Source: Longimicrobium sp.
GTDB taxonomy: Bacteria; Gemmatimonadota; Gemmatimonadetes; Longimicrobiales; Longimicrobiaceae
Reading direction: 5' to 3'
Length of the DNA stretch: 56,961 nt
Assembly: GCA_036389795.1 (NCBI GenBank)
Contig: DASVWD010000117.1
Span: forward strand, 1-56,961
Under the pieces are notes generated by a model, which did no database searches, was not told the origin of the DNA, and saw only the letters and a list, made by a program, of their open reading frames with translations. The stretch's first letter is position 1, and every line of letters starts with the position of its first letter. Of the stretch, positions 8,462 through 19,488 are shown in pieces. The translations under genes were made by a program, and so were the position numbers.

Positions 8462-8540
8462 AGCCGCGGCTACAACGGCAGAAAGCCTCGCCGGCCGGCT
8501 CGGTGCCGCCGTGGGTTCGGCGCGCGCGAGGCTTCAACCG
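8455..8540 (+). repeat. GCCTCGC hairpin repeat, copy 2
   Basis: The segment starts with GGCGGCTGAAGCCGCGGCTA, continues with GCAGAAAGCCTCGC and ends with GCGAGGCTTCAACC. The same order (GGCGGCTAAAGCCGCGGCTA, then AAAGCCTCGC, then GCGAGGCTTCAA) is present at 13889-13947, so this is a composite dispersed element. Nothing else is evident in 8541-8712. Confidence 0.65.
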
Positions 8541-8712
8541 ACCCGGGGCGGGCACCGGCGCCGACCACCGGCCGCCGCTCGACACGACCAGGCGTGAGGC
8601 GGAGACGGCGCGGGCTCCGGAGCTGCGCAGCCGTCCGCCGGTGTCCATCAATTGACAGGCAGGCTCCGTCCACCGCGTTCATGCGCCGCTCCTCTCTTTC
8701 CCGGAGGTCCCT

Positions 8713-10096
8713 ATGCCCCGGCTCCCTCTCTTCGGCAAGCTGAAGGCGAACGTCGTCGACCTGGCGAATCGGACCGCCAGCCTGTTGCGCCCGCCACGGG
8801 AGCAGCGCGTGGACAGCGGCCCGCGCCCCGACGCGCTCACACCGGAGCTGGAGGCCGCGCTCCGCAGCGTGGACGTACGGGACCGCATCGACTACGTCCT
8901 GCGCCCCGCCGTCGGGACCGCGCTCATGGTGGCCTCGGCCGTCCGGAAGGTGCTGGCTCCCGGAGACGCGGACCCGGAGTGGCTGGGGGTCAGCCGCGGC
9001 GACACCGGAGTGATGCAGTGGCACCTTCCGCACGTGGAAGAGAAGGGGAATACGGGCTTCCACGTGTGGCTGCGGAACTGGAAGGAAAAGCGCCGGGATG
9101 CCGTCCTCGTCAGGCTGGCCGACTTTTCGCTCGAGGCGGCCGAGGCGATCGAGCGTGCGACCAAGACCGACGGCATCAAGCTCGTCCCTCCGAACTTCAC
9201 CCTCGACGGGCCCGTGCTGAACCCCGGCGAATTCCCGTCCGGGGAGCGCGCGGTGCTGCTGATCCACGGCTTTTTCGACCGGCTGTTCGGGTTCATCTTC
9301 CTCCCGCTGTACGACCCGCGGAACGGCGCCCCTGCTGAAGTTCCTGCACCAACATTACCCGGGGCGGGTGTTCGGATACGACCACTACACGGTCACGGTC
9401 GATCCCGTCACGAACGCAACGAGGCTCGTCGAACTCCTCCCGCGGCGCGCGCAGCTCGACATCATCTGCCACAGCCGGGGCGGGCTGGTGACGCGCGCGC
9501 TACTCGAACATCCCCAGGTCCGCCCTCAACTCGATGCGAAGGAGATCACCATCCACAAGGTGGTCTTCGTTGGCTGTGCGCTGCAGGGCACGGAGCTCGC
9601 CCGCAGGGAAAAGCTGGCCCACCTGCTGACGATGTTCTCCACCCTGACGCTGCAGCGGCGGGACGCGGCGGCGCCGCCGGAAACCCACAGGACCCACGTC
9701 ATGCAGCTGCTCCTGAGCGTGGCGCAGTCCGCCGTGGCGCCGGTAGTGGGGCTACCCGGCGTCGAGACGCTGCGGCCCGGGAACCGGTTGATCGAAATCC
9801 TCAACGCGTCGGCGGCGGAGCGGATGGGCCGCTATTCCTACGTCCGGTCGAGCTTCGGCGCGGGAGCGGGCTTTCCCGACAAGGAGCTGGCGCGCATCGC
9901 CGGCCTGGTGTTCGGCGAGAAGGCCAGCGACCTGGTGGTCCCCTTCGACGGGATGGCGAGCCTCGGCCCCGCGCGCTCCGATCCCGAGCCCGACTGCTGC
10001 GACCTGGGCGACACGGACGACTGCAACCACCTGGAGTACTTCTGCTTCCCGAAAGTGCAGGCGTTCGTCCAGGACAGGCTCTCGAGGGGGGATTGA
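8713..10096 (+). pseudogene. Lipase-like alpha/beta hydrolase, interrupted by a frameshift
   Basis: One protein of about 460 aa is split over two frames. The first frame from the ATG at 8713 (CGGAGGT ribosome-binding site) runs to LLIHGFFDRLFGFIFLPLYDPRNGA. Coherent sequence then resumes one base later as LLKFLHQHYPGRVFGYDHYTV and continues through the nucleophile elbow ICHSRGGLVTRALL to the TGA at 10096. Removing one C from the CCCC run near 9317-9320 restores a single frame. The chemistry (HG oxyanion motif, CHSRGG elbow) fits an esterase/lipase fold; residues 1-175 have no family I recognise. It could be a true pseudogene, a phase-variable C tract, or a sequencing error. The next gene overlaps its stop. 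Confidence 0.75.
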
Positions 10097-10905
10097 CCGC
10101 ACGGGCGGCGGCGGTGAGGGAGGACGGCTTCCTCCGCGCCGGGGGGAAGCGGCTGGAGTACGCGCGCTGGGCGGCGGCCGGCGAGGGGGCGCCCACGCTC
10201 GTCTTCCTGCACGAGGGGCTGGGCTCCGTCTCGCTCTGGCGCGACTTCCCGGCGCGGGCGGCACAGGCCACCGGGTGCGGCGCGCTCGCCTACAGCCGCG
10301 CCGGGTACGGGCGCTCGGACCCCGGGCCGGGCCCCTGGGGCGTGGACTTCATGCACCGCGAGGCGGAGGTCCTCCCCGAGGTGCTGGACGCCGCGGGGGT
10401 CGGGGACGCCGTGCTGGTGGGGCACAGCGACGGGGCGTCGATCGCGCTCATCCACGCCGGGAGCGCCCCCTCGCCGCGCCTTCGCGCGCTCGCGCTCCTG
10501 GCGCCGCACGTGTTCGTGGAGGACGTAACGGTGGCGAGCATCGCCCGGCTGGCCGAGGCGTGCCGCACCACGGACCTCCCCGCCCGCTTCGCCCGGCACC
10601 ACGGCGCCAACACCGCCGCCCTGCTGGACGCCTGGACCGGGATCTGGCTCGCGCCGGAGTTCCGGGCCTGGAACATCGAGGAGCACCTCCCCCGGATCGA
10701 GGTCCCCGTCCTGGTGGTCCAGGGCGAGGCCGACGAGTACGGCACCGCGCGGCAGGTGGAGGCGGTGCGGCGCGGGGTGTCCGGTCCCGTGCGCGCGCTC
10801 CTCCTCCCCGGGGCGGGGCACTCGCCGCACCGCGACGCGCCGGAGGCGGTGCTGGCCGCGCTCGCCGCCTTCGTGGCGGAGCCCGGCGCACGGGAAGTGC
10901 CCTGA
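10093..10905 (+). CDS. Alpha/beta hydrolase
   Basis: About 270 aa with the classic fold landmarks: LVFLHEGLGSVSLW (oxyanion HEG in place of HG), VLVGHSDGASIAL (nucleophile elbow GHSDG), VLVVQGEADEYG (acid) and LPGAGHSPHRDAP (His). It resembles small esterase or C-C bond hydrolase family members; the substrate is unknown. The proposed TTG start at 10093 shares TTGA with the stop of the preceding hydrolase and has GAGGGGGGA just upstream, suggesting translational coupling. A GTG at 10114 is an alternative. Two adjacent hydrolases may be functionally linked, but nothing shows this directly. Confidence 0.87.
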   Translation: MTARAAAVREDGFLRAGGKRLEYARWAAAGEGAPTLVFLHEGLGSVSLWRDFPARAAQATGCGALAYSRAGYGRSDPGPGPWGVDFMHREAEVLPEVLDAAGVGDAVLVGHSDGASIALIHAGSAPSPRLRALALLAPHVFVEDVTVASIARLAEACRTTDLPARFARHHGANTAALLDAWTGIWLAPEFRAWNIEEHLPRIEVPVLVVQGEADEYGTARQVEAVRRGVSGPVRALLLPGAGHSPHRDAPEAVLAALAAFVAEPGAREVP

Positions 10906-11118
10906 ACAACCGTTCCCGGGGCGCGCGCCCAAGCGGTCCATCCGGGGGGCGGGGAACGTTTGACGGGTGCGGGGAGCCGTTTCCTGGACAAACTGCTGCC
11001 CGCGGCGGATCGACAGACTTGCGACGCCCTTGCGGGCCGACCATATTCGACACTCCTCCCCGCCGGGCCTGCCGTTCGGCCCCCGGCGCCTTCCGTCCCG
11101 CTGGCTTCCTCCTGGCCT

Positions 11119-13545
11119 ATGCGACCCAACCGCCAAGCCGGCCTGAACCGACTGCTCTTCGTGGCGCTCGCGTTCGGGGCCGCCGTGTTCGCTGCGTGCA
11201 GCGACCGCAACCCCCTGCTGCGCGACGGCGCCGTCGGGCCCCCGCCGCCCGTGCTGGCGGCGGTCCAGTGCCACGTGAGCGTGGCCTCCAAGCGCTTCAC
11301 CTGCGACGTGCCCGTGGCCAGCTCCAACGCGCGGGGCGACGTGATCGTGGGCGGCCAGAACCTGTTCGTGCGGCTGACCTCCACGAACGTGTCGTTCGAC
11401 GTCGACACGCTGCGCGCCGACGTCACGCTGCAGAACCTGATGTTCCAGCCGATCGGCACCACCGACAGCACCACCATCGACGCCGGGGGGAACAAGATCT
11501 TCTTCCACTCCGGGCCCACGGTGACGGCCGGCTCGGGGACGGTGGAGGTGGTGACTCCCGACACCGGCACCTTCACGGCCACCAACCAGCCGTTCTACCG
11601 CTACGTGGGGATCCTGCGGCAGAACGAGACCAGCGGGCCGGAGGAGTGGAAGTTCCACCTCTCCCCCGGCGTCGAGGGCTTCTCCTTCATCGTGTACGTC
11701 TCGGCGCCGATGCCGCGCGAGGACGGCTACATCGACGTGACCCCCGCGCACCCTTCGCGTCCGGTGGGCGGCACCGTGCAGCTCACCGGGGTGCCGCGCA
11801 CCGCGGCCGGCACGCTGTGGACCGACACCATCACCTGGAGCTCGCAGGACCCGTCCATCGCCACGGTGAACCCCACCACGGGGCTGGTGACGGCGGTGGC
11901 GGTGGGGACCACCCGGATCATCGCCACCAGCACCTCGCGCCCGGGCCGCACGGGGTACACGCAGTTCACCACCAGCCCGGCCGGCGCCGCCGACCAGACG
12001 CCGCCCACGCTCACGACGCTCTCCATCACGCCGCGGGTGGTGGCCGGGGCGGACTCGTCGTCGACGGTGGTCGTCACCTTCTCGGCTACCGACGCGGGCG
12101 GCACCACCCCCTCGGGGATGGCCACGGTGATCAGCGCCGTCACCTTCATCACCCCCAGCGGCTTCTTCGTGGGCGACGCGGGATGCCTGCGCACCGCGGG
12201 GACCGCCAGCAACGGCACCTGGCAGTGCACGGTCAGCGTGCCGCAGTTCAGCGACCCGGGGAGCTGGAAGATCTACTCGCTGGTCCTCACCGACCAGCAG
12301 AGCAACGTGCGGGTGTACTCGGCCGAGGACCTGCGCGCCGCGGGCTTCCCGCAGACCGTCCTGGTGAGGGGCGTCACCGACGCGGCGGGGCCGTCGCTCA
12401 CGGCCTTCTCCTTCGCCCCCGACACGGTGGACGTGACCTCCACCCCCGACACCACCATCGTGACGCTCTCGGTGACGGACCCGATCGCGGGCGTGGGCTC
12501 GCTCTCGATCTTCCTCACCAGTCCCACCGACAAGAACTCCGCCGTGAACTCCGCCTGCACGCTCGCCAGCGGCACCGAGAAGAACGGCACCTACACCTGC
12601 CCGGTGGTGATCCCGCAGTTCGTGGAGGCGGGCGACTGGACCGTGACCGAGGTGGCGCTCCAGGACAAGGCGGGCAACGACTCGATCTTCGACACGGCCG
12701 CGCTGCAGGCCCGAGGGTTCGAGACCGACCTGCACGTGCTCAGCAACGAGGACGACACCGCGCCCTCGCTCACGGCGTTCTCCTTCGCGCCCGACTCGGT
12801 GGACGTGCAGAACGCCCCCGACACGGTGACCGTGACCCTGACGGCCACCGACGCGCAGGCGGGAGTGGGCAGCGCCTCGGTCGAGTTCCAGAGCCCGGGC
12901 GGCGGCGGGGTGATCCTGTCCAGCGGCGCCTGCACCCTCACCAGCGGCACCGCCCAGAACGGCACCTACTCCTGCCAGGTGATCGTGCCCGAGGACGCGC
13001 TGGACGGTACCTGGACGGTGCGGCAGGTGACGCTCACGGACAACGCGGACAACACCGCCGTCTTCAACACCGCCGCGCTCACGGGGGCCGGCTTCTTCGT
13101 GGAGCTGGAGGTGGTGGGCTCCGCCGAGAGCTCGCCGCCGTCGCTGGTCGACTTCAGCTTCTCGCCGGACACCGTCTTCGACATCGACGTGGCGCCCGAC
13201 ACGGTGACCGTGCTGGTCACGGCGAGCGACCCGGGCTCCGGGGTGGACAGCGTCTCGGTGTCGTTCACCAGCCCGAGCGCCGCCACCACGATCACGGTGG
13301 CCGACTGCCCGCGGATCAGCGGCACCGACGCCAGCGGCACCTGGGAGTGCCTGGTGGTGATCCCGCAGGGCTCGGAGAACGGGAACTGGACCGTGAGCTC
13401 GCTGCGGCTGAAGGACTTCTCCGGGAACATCGCGACGTTCGGCACCGCCAGCCTCACGGGGCGGGGCTTCGAAACGGTCCTGGTAGTCACCAACAACCCG
13501 GCGCCACCGCCCCCCGCGGCCCTGCGGGCCAGCCGGCAGCGGTAG
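11119..13545 (+). CDS. Large surface lipoprotein with BIG2-like and repeated Ig-like domains
   Basis: The 808-aa protein starts at the ATG at 11119, which gives a clean signal peptide ending at a Cys lipobox (FAACSD). Residues about 205-285 match a BIG2-type Ig fold (VGGTVQLTGV, WSSQDPSIATVNPTTGLVTAVAVGTTRI). Four tandem repeats of about 110-125 aa follow, each with a variant of LTAFSFAPDTVDV, a Cys pair (for example ACTLASGTEKNGTYTC) and GSWTVxxVxLxDxxGN. The paired Cys in each repeat could form intradomain disulfides in an exported adhesin-like stalk. The product is probably cell-surface; a ligand cannot be inferred. The frame is open upstream to 10960, but that part lacks a signal. A strong terminator follows. 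Confidence 0.85.
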   Translation: MRPNRQAGLNRLLFVALAFGAAVFAACSDRNPLLRDGAVGPPPPVLAAVQCHVSVASKRFTCDVPVASSNARGDVIVGGQNLFVRLTSTNVSFDVDTLRADVTLQNLMFQPIGTTDSTTIDAGGNKIFFHSGPTVTAGSGTVEVVTPDTGTFTATNQPFYRYVGILRQNETSGPEEWKFHLSPGVEGFSFIVYVSAPMPREDGYIDVTPAHPSRPVGGTVQLTGVPRTAAGTLWTDTITWSSQDPSIATVNPTTGLVTAVAVGTTRIIATSTSRPGRTGYTQFTTSPAGAADQTPPTLTTLSITPRVVAGADSSSTVVVTFSATDAGGTTPSGMATVISAVTFITPSGFFVGDAGCLRTAGTASNGTWQCTVSVPQFSDPGSWKIYSLVLTDQQSNVRVYSAEDLRAAGFPQTVLVRGVTDAAGPSLTAFSFAPDTVDVTSTPDTTIVTLSVTDPIAGVGSLSIFLTSPTDKNSAVNSACTLASGTEKNGTYTCPVVIPQFVEAGDWTVTEVALQDKAGNDSIFDTAALQARGFETDLHVLSNEDDTAPSLTAFSFAPDSVDVQNAPDTVTVTLTATDAQAGVGSASVEFQSPGGGGVILSSGACTLTSGTAQNGTYSCQVIVPEDALDGTWTVRQVTLTDNADNTAVFNTAALTGAGFFVELEVVGSAESSPPSLVDFSFSPDTVFDIDVAPDTVTVLVTASDPGSGVDSVSVSFTSPSAATTITVADCPRISGTDASGTWECLVVIPQGSENGNWTVSSLRLKDFSGNIATFGTASLTGRGFETVLVVTNNPAPPPPAALRASRQR

Positions 13546-13566
13546 GGTAGCCGGAGCGCAGTTTCG

Positions 13567-13602
13567 GCGGAGCCCCGCTTCCCGGCGGGGCTCCGCTTTT
13601 TT
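13567..13602 (+). terminator. Rho-independent terminator after the large lipoprotein
   Basis: GCGGAGCCCCGC and GCGGGGCTCCGC form a perfect 12-bp stem followed by TTTTTT. This is the strongest intrinsic terminator in the window. Confidence 0.92.
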
Positions 13603-13604
13603 CA

Positions 13605-13703
13605 GTGCGCGAAGTGCTAAGCGCGAAGTGACCAGCTTCGGCGCACTTCGCACTTCGCACTTCGCACTTCGCACTGCGCACTTCGCACTTCGCACTTCGC
13701 ACT
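13605..13703. repeat. GTGCGAA heptamer array, both orientations
   Basis: The stretch begins with AGTGCGCGAAGTGC-type units and switches to about ten CACTTCGCACTTCGC-type units in the opposite orientation. The two blocks could pair with one another. It is the longest array of this family in the window and lies directly after the terminator. Confidence 0.8.
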
Positions 13704-13888
13704 GCTGTTTGGGCGTGTCCCTCCGCTGCGCTCCGGGCCGGGCTGCGCGCGCGGTAGGGCACGATACGACTGTGCCCAACCGCGCCGGGCCGCCGCCGCC
13801 ACGAAACCCCTGTGGCGGCGGCGTCCCGGCCCTGTCGGGCGCGCATCCCTCACGCGGGGTTCCGTCGCGCATGCGCCGCACCGAGAAA

Positions 13889-13947
13889 GGCGGCTAAAGC
13901 CGCGGCTACAACTACAGAAAGCCTCGCAAACCCCGCGAGGCTTCAAT
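13889..13947 (+). repeat. GCCTCGC hairpin repeat, copy 3
   Basis: GGCGGCTAAAGCCGCGGCTA, then AGAAAGCCTCGC, then GCGAGGCTTCAA, in the same order as at 8455-8540. The flanking gap 13704-14221 also holds a CCCTCCCCCAG/TGGGGGAGGG hairpin near 14000-14029 and another heptamer array, but no gene. Confidence 0.65.
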
Positions 13948-14101
13948 CGCGCACCCACTCCGCCCCGCGCCCGGTTTCGTCGCGCGCAGCGCCGAAGTCC
14001 CTCCCCCAGGTTGTTTTGGGGGAGGGACAGGCGCCTCAGGCGCCAGGGAGAGGGCCCCCCGCCTCCGCGCCTCCGCCGATCGAAGCACACGATCTCCGCC
14101 G

Positions 14102-14140
14102 CCACTTTCGCACTTTCGCACTTCGCACTCCGCACTTCGC
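14102..14140. repeat. GTGCGAA heptamer array (short)
   Basis: About five units of CACTTTCGCA / CACTTCGCA upstream of the formate-dehydrogenase-like gene. Confidence 0.75.
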
Positions 14141-14221
14141 CCCACCCCCTTGCGACCCCCGCTCCGCGCGGACACCTTTCGTGGCAACCCCTTACGAGCC
14201 TTTCGCCCGCGTGGTCCGCCG

Positions 14222-16611
<2,390 letters not shown>

Positions 16612-16615
<4 letters not shown>

Positions 16616-17499
16616 CGGAGCGCAGGGCGAGCACCGTCCGCCGCACCGTCGAGCGGGTCTCCGTCGGCGAGGACGGCGGCCCCACGCGGCGCGCGCGCAC
16701 CGACGCGCTCGCCACCGAGGAGCCGCTGGAGATCCGCGTCGTCCGCGCCGAGGACGCGCGCGGCGGGCGTATTCCGGAATCCGCCGCGACTCGCGTCGCG
16801 GTGACCATGCGGACCCCGGGGGCGGACTTCGAGCTGGCGGCCGGGTTCCTCTTCTCGGAGGGGCTCGTCGACGGTCCGGAATCCATCTCCGCCATCCGCT
16901 ACTGCGTGGAGGCGGAGCAGCGCTATAACGTCGTCAACGTGGTGCTGGCCCCGGGCGCGGCGTTCGACCCCGCCCGGCTGGCGCGCAATTTCTACGTGGC
17001 GTCCAGCTGCGGCGTCTGCGGCAAGGCCTCCATCGAGGCGGCATTGGGGCCCGCATGCGCGCGCGTGGAGAGCGACGTCTCCGTAGCCCCCGAGGTGCTG
17101 GTCTCCCTGCCGGAGAAGCTGCGCGCCGCGCAGGACGTGTTCGAGCGCACGGGCGGGCTGCACGCGGCGGCGCTCTTCACCCCCGGGGGCGAGCTGCTCG
17201 CCGTGCGCGAGGACGTGGGGCGGCACAACGCCCTGGACAAGCTGGTGGGCGCCTCGCTCCTGGCCGGCGGGCTGCCGTGGACGGAGCGCGTGGTGCTGGT
17301 GAGCGGGCGGCTCAGCTTCGAGCTGGCGCAGAAGGCCGCGCGCGCCGGCGCCGCCGTGCTGGCGGGGGTCTCGGCGCCGTCGAGCCTGGCCGTCGAGCTG
17401 GCCGAGGACGCGGGGGTCACGCTCGTGGGCTTCCTGCGCGGCGGGCGCTTCAACGTCTACGCCGGGGGGGCGCGCGTGGCCCCCGCGGTGCACACCTGA
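16612..17499 (+). CDS. fdhD: Formate dehydrogenase accessory sulfurtransferase FdhD
   Basis: At 295 aa the length is typical. The catalytic CxxC is present (SSCGVCGK, Cys133 and Cys136), as are [16 protein letters not shown] and [16 protein letters not shown], all hallmarks of FdhD. The family passes sulfur from a cysteine desulfurase to the molybdenum cofactor of formate dehydrogenase. The start ATG overlaps the oxidoreductase stop by ATGA. This tight pairing supports the oxidoreductase as its client. Confidence 0.96.
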
Positions 17500-17513
17500 G
17501 CCGGGGGAGGCGG

Positions 17514-18182
17514 ATGCGGGCACGCTCGAGCGGGTGGTGGGCGGCGGCGATGGGGATCGTGGCCCTGGCGGCGTGCGGGAGCGGCGGCGAGCTGAAGGAG
17601 GCCACCGAGCGGCGGCGCCTGCAGCAGGCCGGCGCCGACAGCGCGGGCGACTCGGCGTCCGCGCGCGACGAGGGGCGGCTCCCCGCCTTCTCCAGCGACT
17701 CGCTCCCGGCCGCGGCGGCGCGCGACACCCAGCCGAGGGCGCCCACGGGGCAGTGGACGACGGGGGAGCTGGACTTCCAGCGCCCGGAGGTGGTGGCGAC
17801 GGTGCGCGGGATGCGCGCGGCCCGGAACGAGGGCTTCGACCGCATCGTGATCGACTTCGGCCCCGGCGCGCCGCTCCCGGGGTGGCACGTGGAGTACCTG
17901 GACGGCCCCGCCACGCAGTGCGGCTCGGGAGAGGAGGTCGCCGTGGCGGGCGAGGGGCGGCTGCTGGTGCGCCTGCGCACCGCCCAGGCCCACGACGACG
18001 ACGGCAACGCCACCATGTCCATGCGCGAGGGCGATTACAACCTCCCGGTCCTGCGCCAGATGGCCTTCACCTGCGACTTCGAGGGCGACGTGGACCTCGT
18101 CTTCGGCGTCGCCGCGCGCAGCCCCTTCCGCGTGCTGGAGCTGCAGAACCCGTCGCGGCTGGTGGTGGACGTGCGGCACTGA
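17514..18182 (+). CDS. Lipoprotein with AMIN-like C-terminal domain
   Basis: A 222-aa product. The signal peptide ends in a lipobox (ALAACGSG), followed by a disordered Ala/Asp/Ser/Glu region to about residue 75. The C-terminal 140 or so residues resemble the AMIN-like domain, with GFDRIVIDFG, PGWHVEYLDG and a terminal FRVLELQNPSRLVVDVRH. Such domains are exported and bind peptidoglycan or partner proteins. The ATG is 15 bp after fdhD behind GGGGGAGG, so it may be cotranscribed, although no functional link to formate metabolism is known to me. Confidence 0.78.
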   Translation: MRARSSGWWAAAMGIVALAACGSGGELKEATERRRLQQAGADSAGDSASARDEGRLPAFSSDSLPAAAARDTQPRAPTGQWTTGELDFQRPEVVATVRGMRAARNEGFDRIVIDFGPGAPLPGWHVEYLDGPATQCGSGEEVAVAGEGRLLVRLRTAQAHDDDGNATMSMREGDYNLPVLRQMAFTCDFEGDVDLVFGVAARSPFRVLELQNPSRLVVDVRH

Positions 18183-18217
18183 AGTGCGAAAGTGCGTGAG
18201 TGCGAAAGTGCGAAAGT
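18182..18217 (+). repeat. GTGCGAA heptamer array
   Basis: About four units (AAGTGCGAAAGTGCGTGAG and on) start at the stop codon of the AMIN-like lipoprotein and read GTGCGAA in that gene's direction. Confidence 0.75.
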
Positions 18218-18417
18218 GGTGGCGATGCTGAACCTGTCCCGATCTTCGTCAGTCGACCGTTCTCGTACTTGAGCCTTCAGGCGCGGACCGGACCCCGCGT
18301 CCGCTGGTCGTGCCGTCCCGAAGGCAGTCCGTTTTTCGGCGAGCTCGCAGGGTCCATTTTGCCGCGGGCTGTCCTGCCGCTCACCGCGTTCCCGCCCATT
18401 CCGTGTTCTCGATCTCG

Positions 18418-18930
18418 ATGAAGCCGCGATTTTCGGCCCTCGCCCTCGCGCTCTTCGCCGCCGTCCCGGCCGCCGCGCAGCAGCGTACGACGCCGCTCGA
18501 GACCGCGCCCGCCGCGCCGGTCCTGCGGGCCGACACGGTGCCGGACACCGCCGCGGTCAGGCCGATGCGGCGGGGCGAGCGGCTGGCCATCCGCACCGCG
18601 GGCGGCAGCCTGGGGTGGCTCCTGGGAGGGGTGGGGGGCGTCTTCGCCGGGCTCGCGCTCGAGGGCGAGAGCGAGGGCGAGTGGGACGGGCTGGACGATG
18701 CGGCCATCGGCTTCCTGGTCGGCACCACCGTGGGAGGCGCGGTGGGCGCGGCGCTCCCCAGCTACCGCGGCGAGTGCAGGTTCGGCGCGCGCTTCGCGCG
18801 GGGGCTGCTGGGCTCGGCCGTGGGGACCGCCGTCGGCCTGGCGTTCGCGAGCAGCGCGGACGACGCCGTGCCGCTCCTCTTCATCCCGGTCACCGGCGGG
18901 CTCGGCGCCGCGCTGGGGGCGGACTGCTGA
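18418..18930 (+). CDS. Secreted glycine-rich protein, tandem paralogue 1
   Basis: A 170-aa product with a signal peptide ending AAAQQ. The mature start RTTPLETAP is shared with the two following genes. The body alternates glycine-rich hydrophobic segments (SLGWLLGGVGGVFAGLAL, FLVGTTVGGAVGAALP) with a conserved GECRFGARFARGLLGSAVG block and ends in GADC. This resembles glycine-zipper outer-membrane or periplasmic proteins. Two Cys (one in GEC, one C-terminal) are conserved in all three copies except that the third has RCGHG. Function unknown. Confidence 0.8.
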   Translation: MKPRFSALALALFAAVPAAAQQRTTPLETAPAAPVLRADTVPDTAAVRPMRRGERLAIRTAGGSLGWLLGGVGGVFAGLALEGESEGEWDGLDDAAIGFLVGTTVGGAVGAALPSYRGECRFGARFARGLLGSAVGTAVGLAFASSADDAVPLLFIPVTGGLGAALGADC

Positions 18931-18935
18931 ATCCC

Positions 18936-19451
18936 ATGAGCCTCCGCGTCCTCCCCCTGGCCTGCGTCCTCCTGGCCGCCGCCCCCGCCGCCGCGCAGCA
19001 GCGGACGGCGGCGCTGGAGACCGCCCCGCGCGTCCGGCTCTCCTCGGGCGACACGGTGCTCTCGGGCGACACGGGGCTCTCCGGCGACACCCTGCCGGCC
19101 AGGGCGGGGCGCTCGCAGCGGATGGCCGTCCGCGGCCTCGCGGGGAGCCTGGGGTGGGCGGCGGGCGCCCTCGGCGGCGGGTACGCGGGCGCCGCGCTCA
19201 CCGGCAACGGGATCGACGGCGACGTCGAGGATTTGACGGGCGCCATCTTCGGCGCGGCGCTGGGCGGCCTCTTCGGCGGGGCGCTCGGCGCGGCGATCCC
19301 CGAGTACCATCGCGAGTGCGGCTTCGGCGCGCGCTTCGGGCGGGGGCTGCTGGGCTCCCTGGTGGGCAGCCTGGCCGGGGGCGCCACCCGGTCCATGGTG
19401 CTCGTCCCCGTCATGGGCGGCGTCGGCGCCGCCTACGCCGCCGACTGCTGA
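18936..19451 (+). CDS. Secreted glycine-rich protein, tandem paralogue 2
   Basis: A 171-aa paralogue starting 5 bp after the first. The signal peptide ends AAAQQ, the mature protein starts RTAALETAP, and the glycine-rich segments and CGFGARFGRGLLGSLVG block are conserved. A short SGDTVLSGDTGLSGDT internal repeat follows the mature N-terminus and is absent from the other two copies. The C-terminus is AADC. It is probably cotranscribed with its neighbours. Confidence 0.8.
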   Translation: MSLRVLPLACVLLAAAPAAAQQRTAALETAPRVRLSSGDTVLSGDTGLSGDTLPARAGRSQRMAVRGLAGSLGWAAGALGGGYAGAALTGNGIDGDVEDLTGAIFGAALGGLFGGALGAAIPEYHRECGFGARFGRGLLGSLVGSLAGGATRSMVLVPVMGGVGAAYAADC

Positions 19452-19488
19452 CGCGCCCGCCGGGCAACCCTTCCGTCGAGGTCCTCCC

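Noticed and set aside
13605-13703. Possible CRISPR array
   Set aside because: The repeating unit is only 7-8 bp with no spacers and no cas genes nearby.
9838-13881. A very long open frame on the minus strand, opposite the large lipoprotein
   Set aside because: Its translation is Arg/Gly/Val-rich low complexity without domains, while the plus strand encodes a signal peptide, Cys pairs and Ig-like repeats. High GC content leaves antisense frames open.
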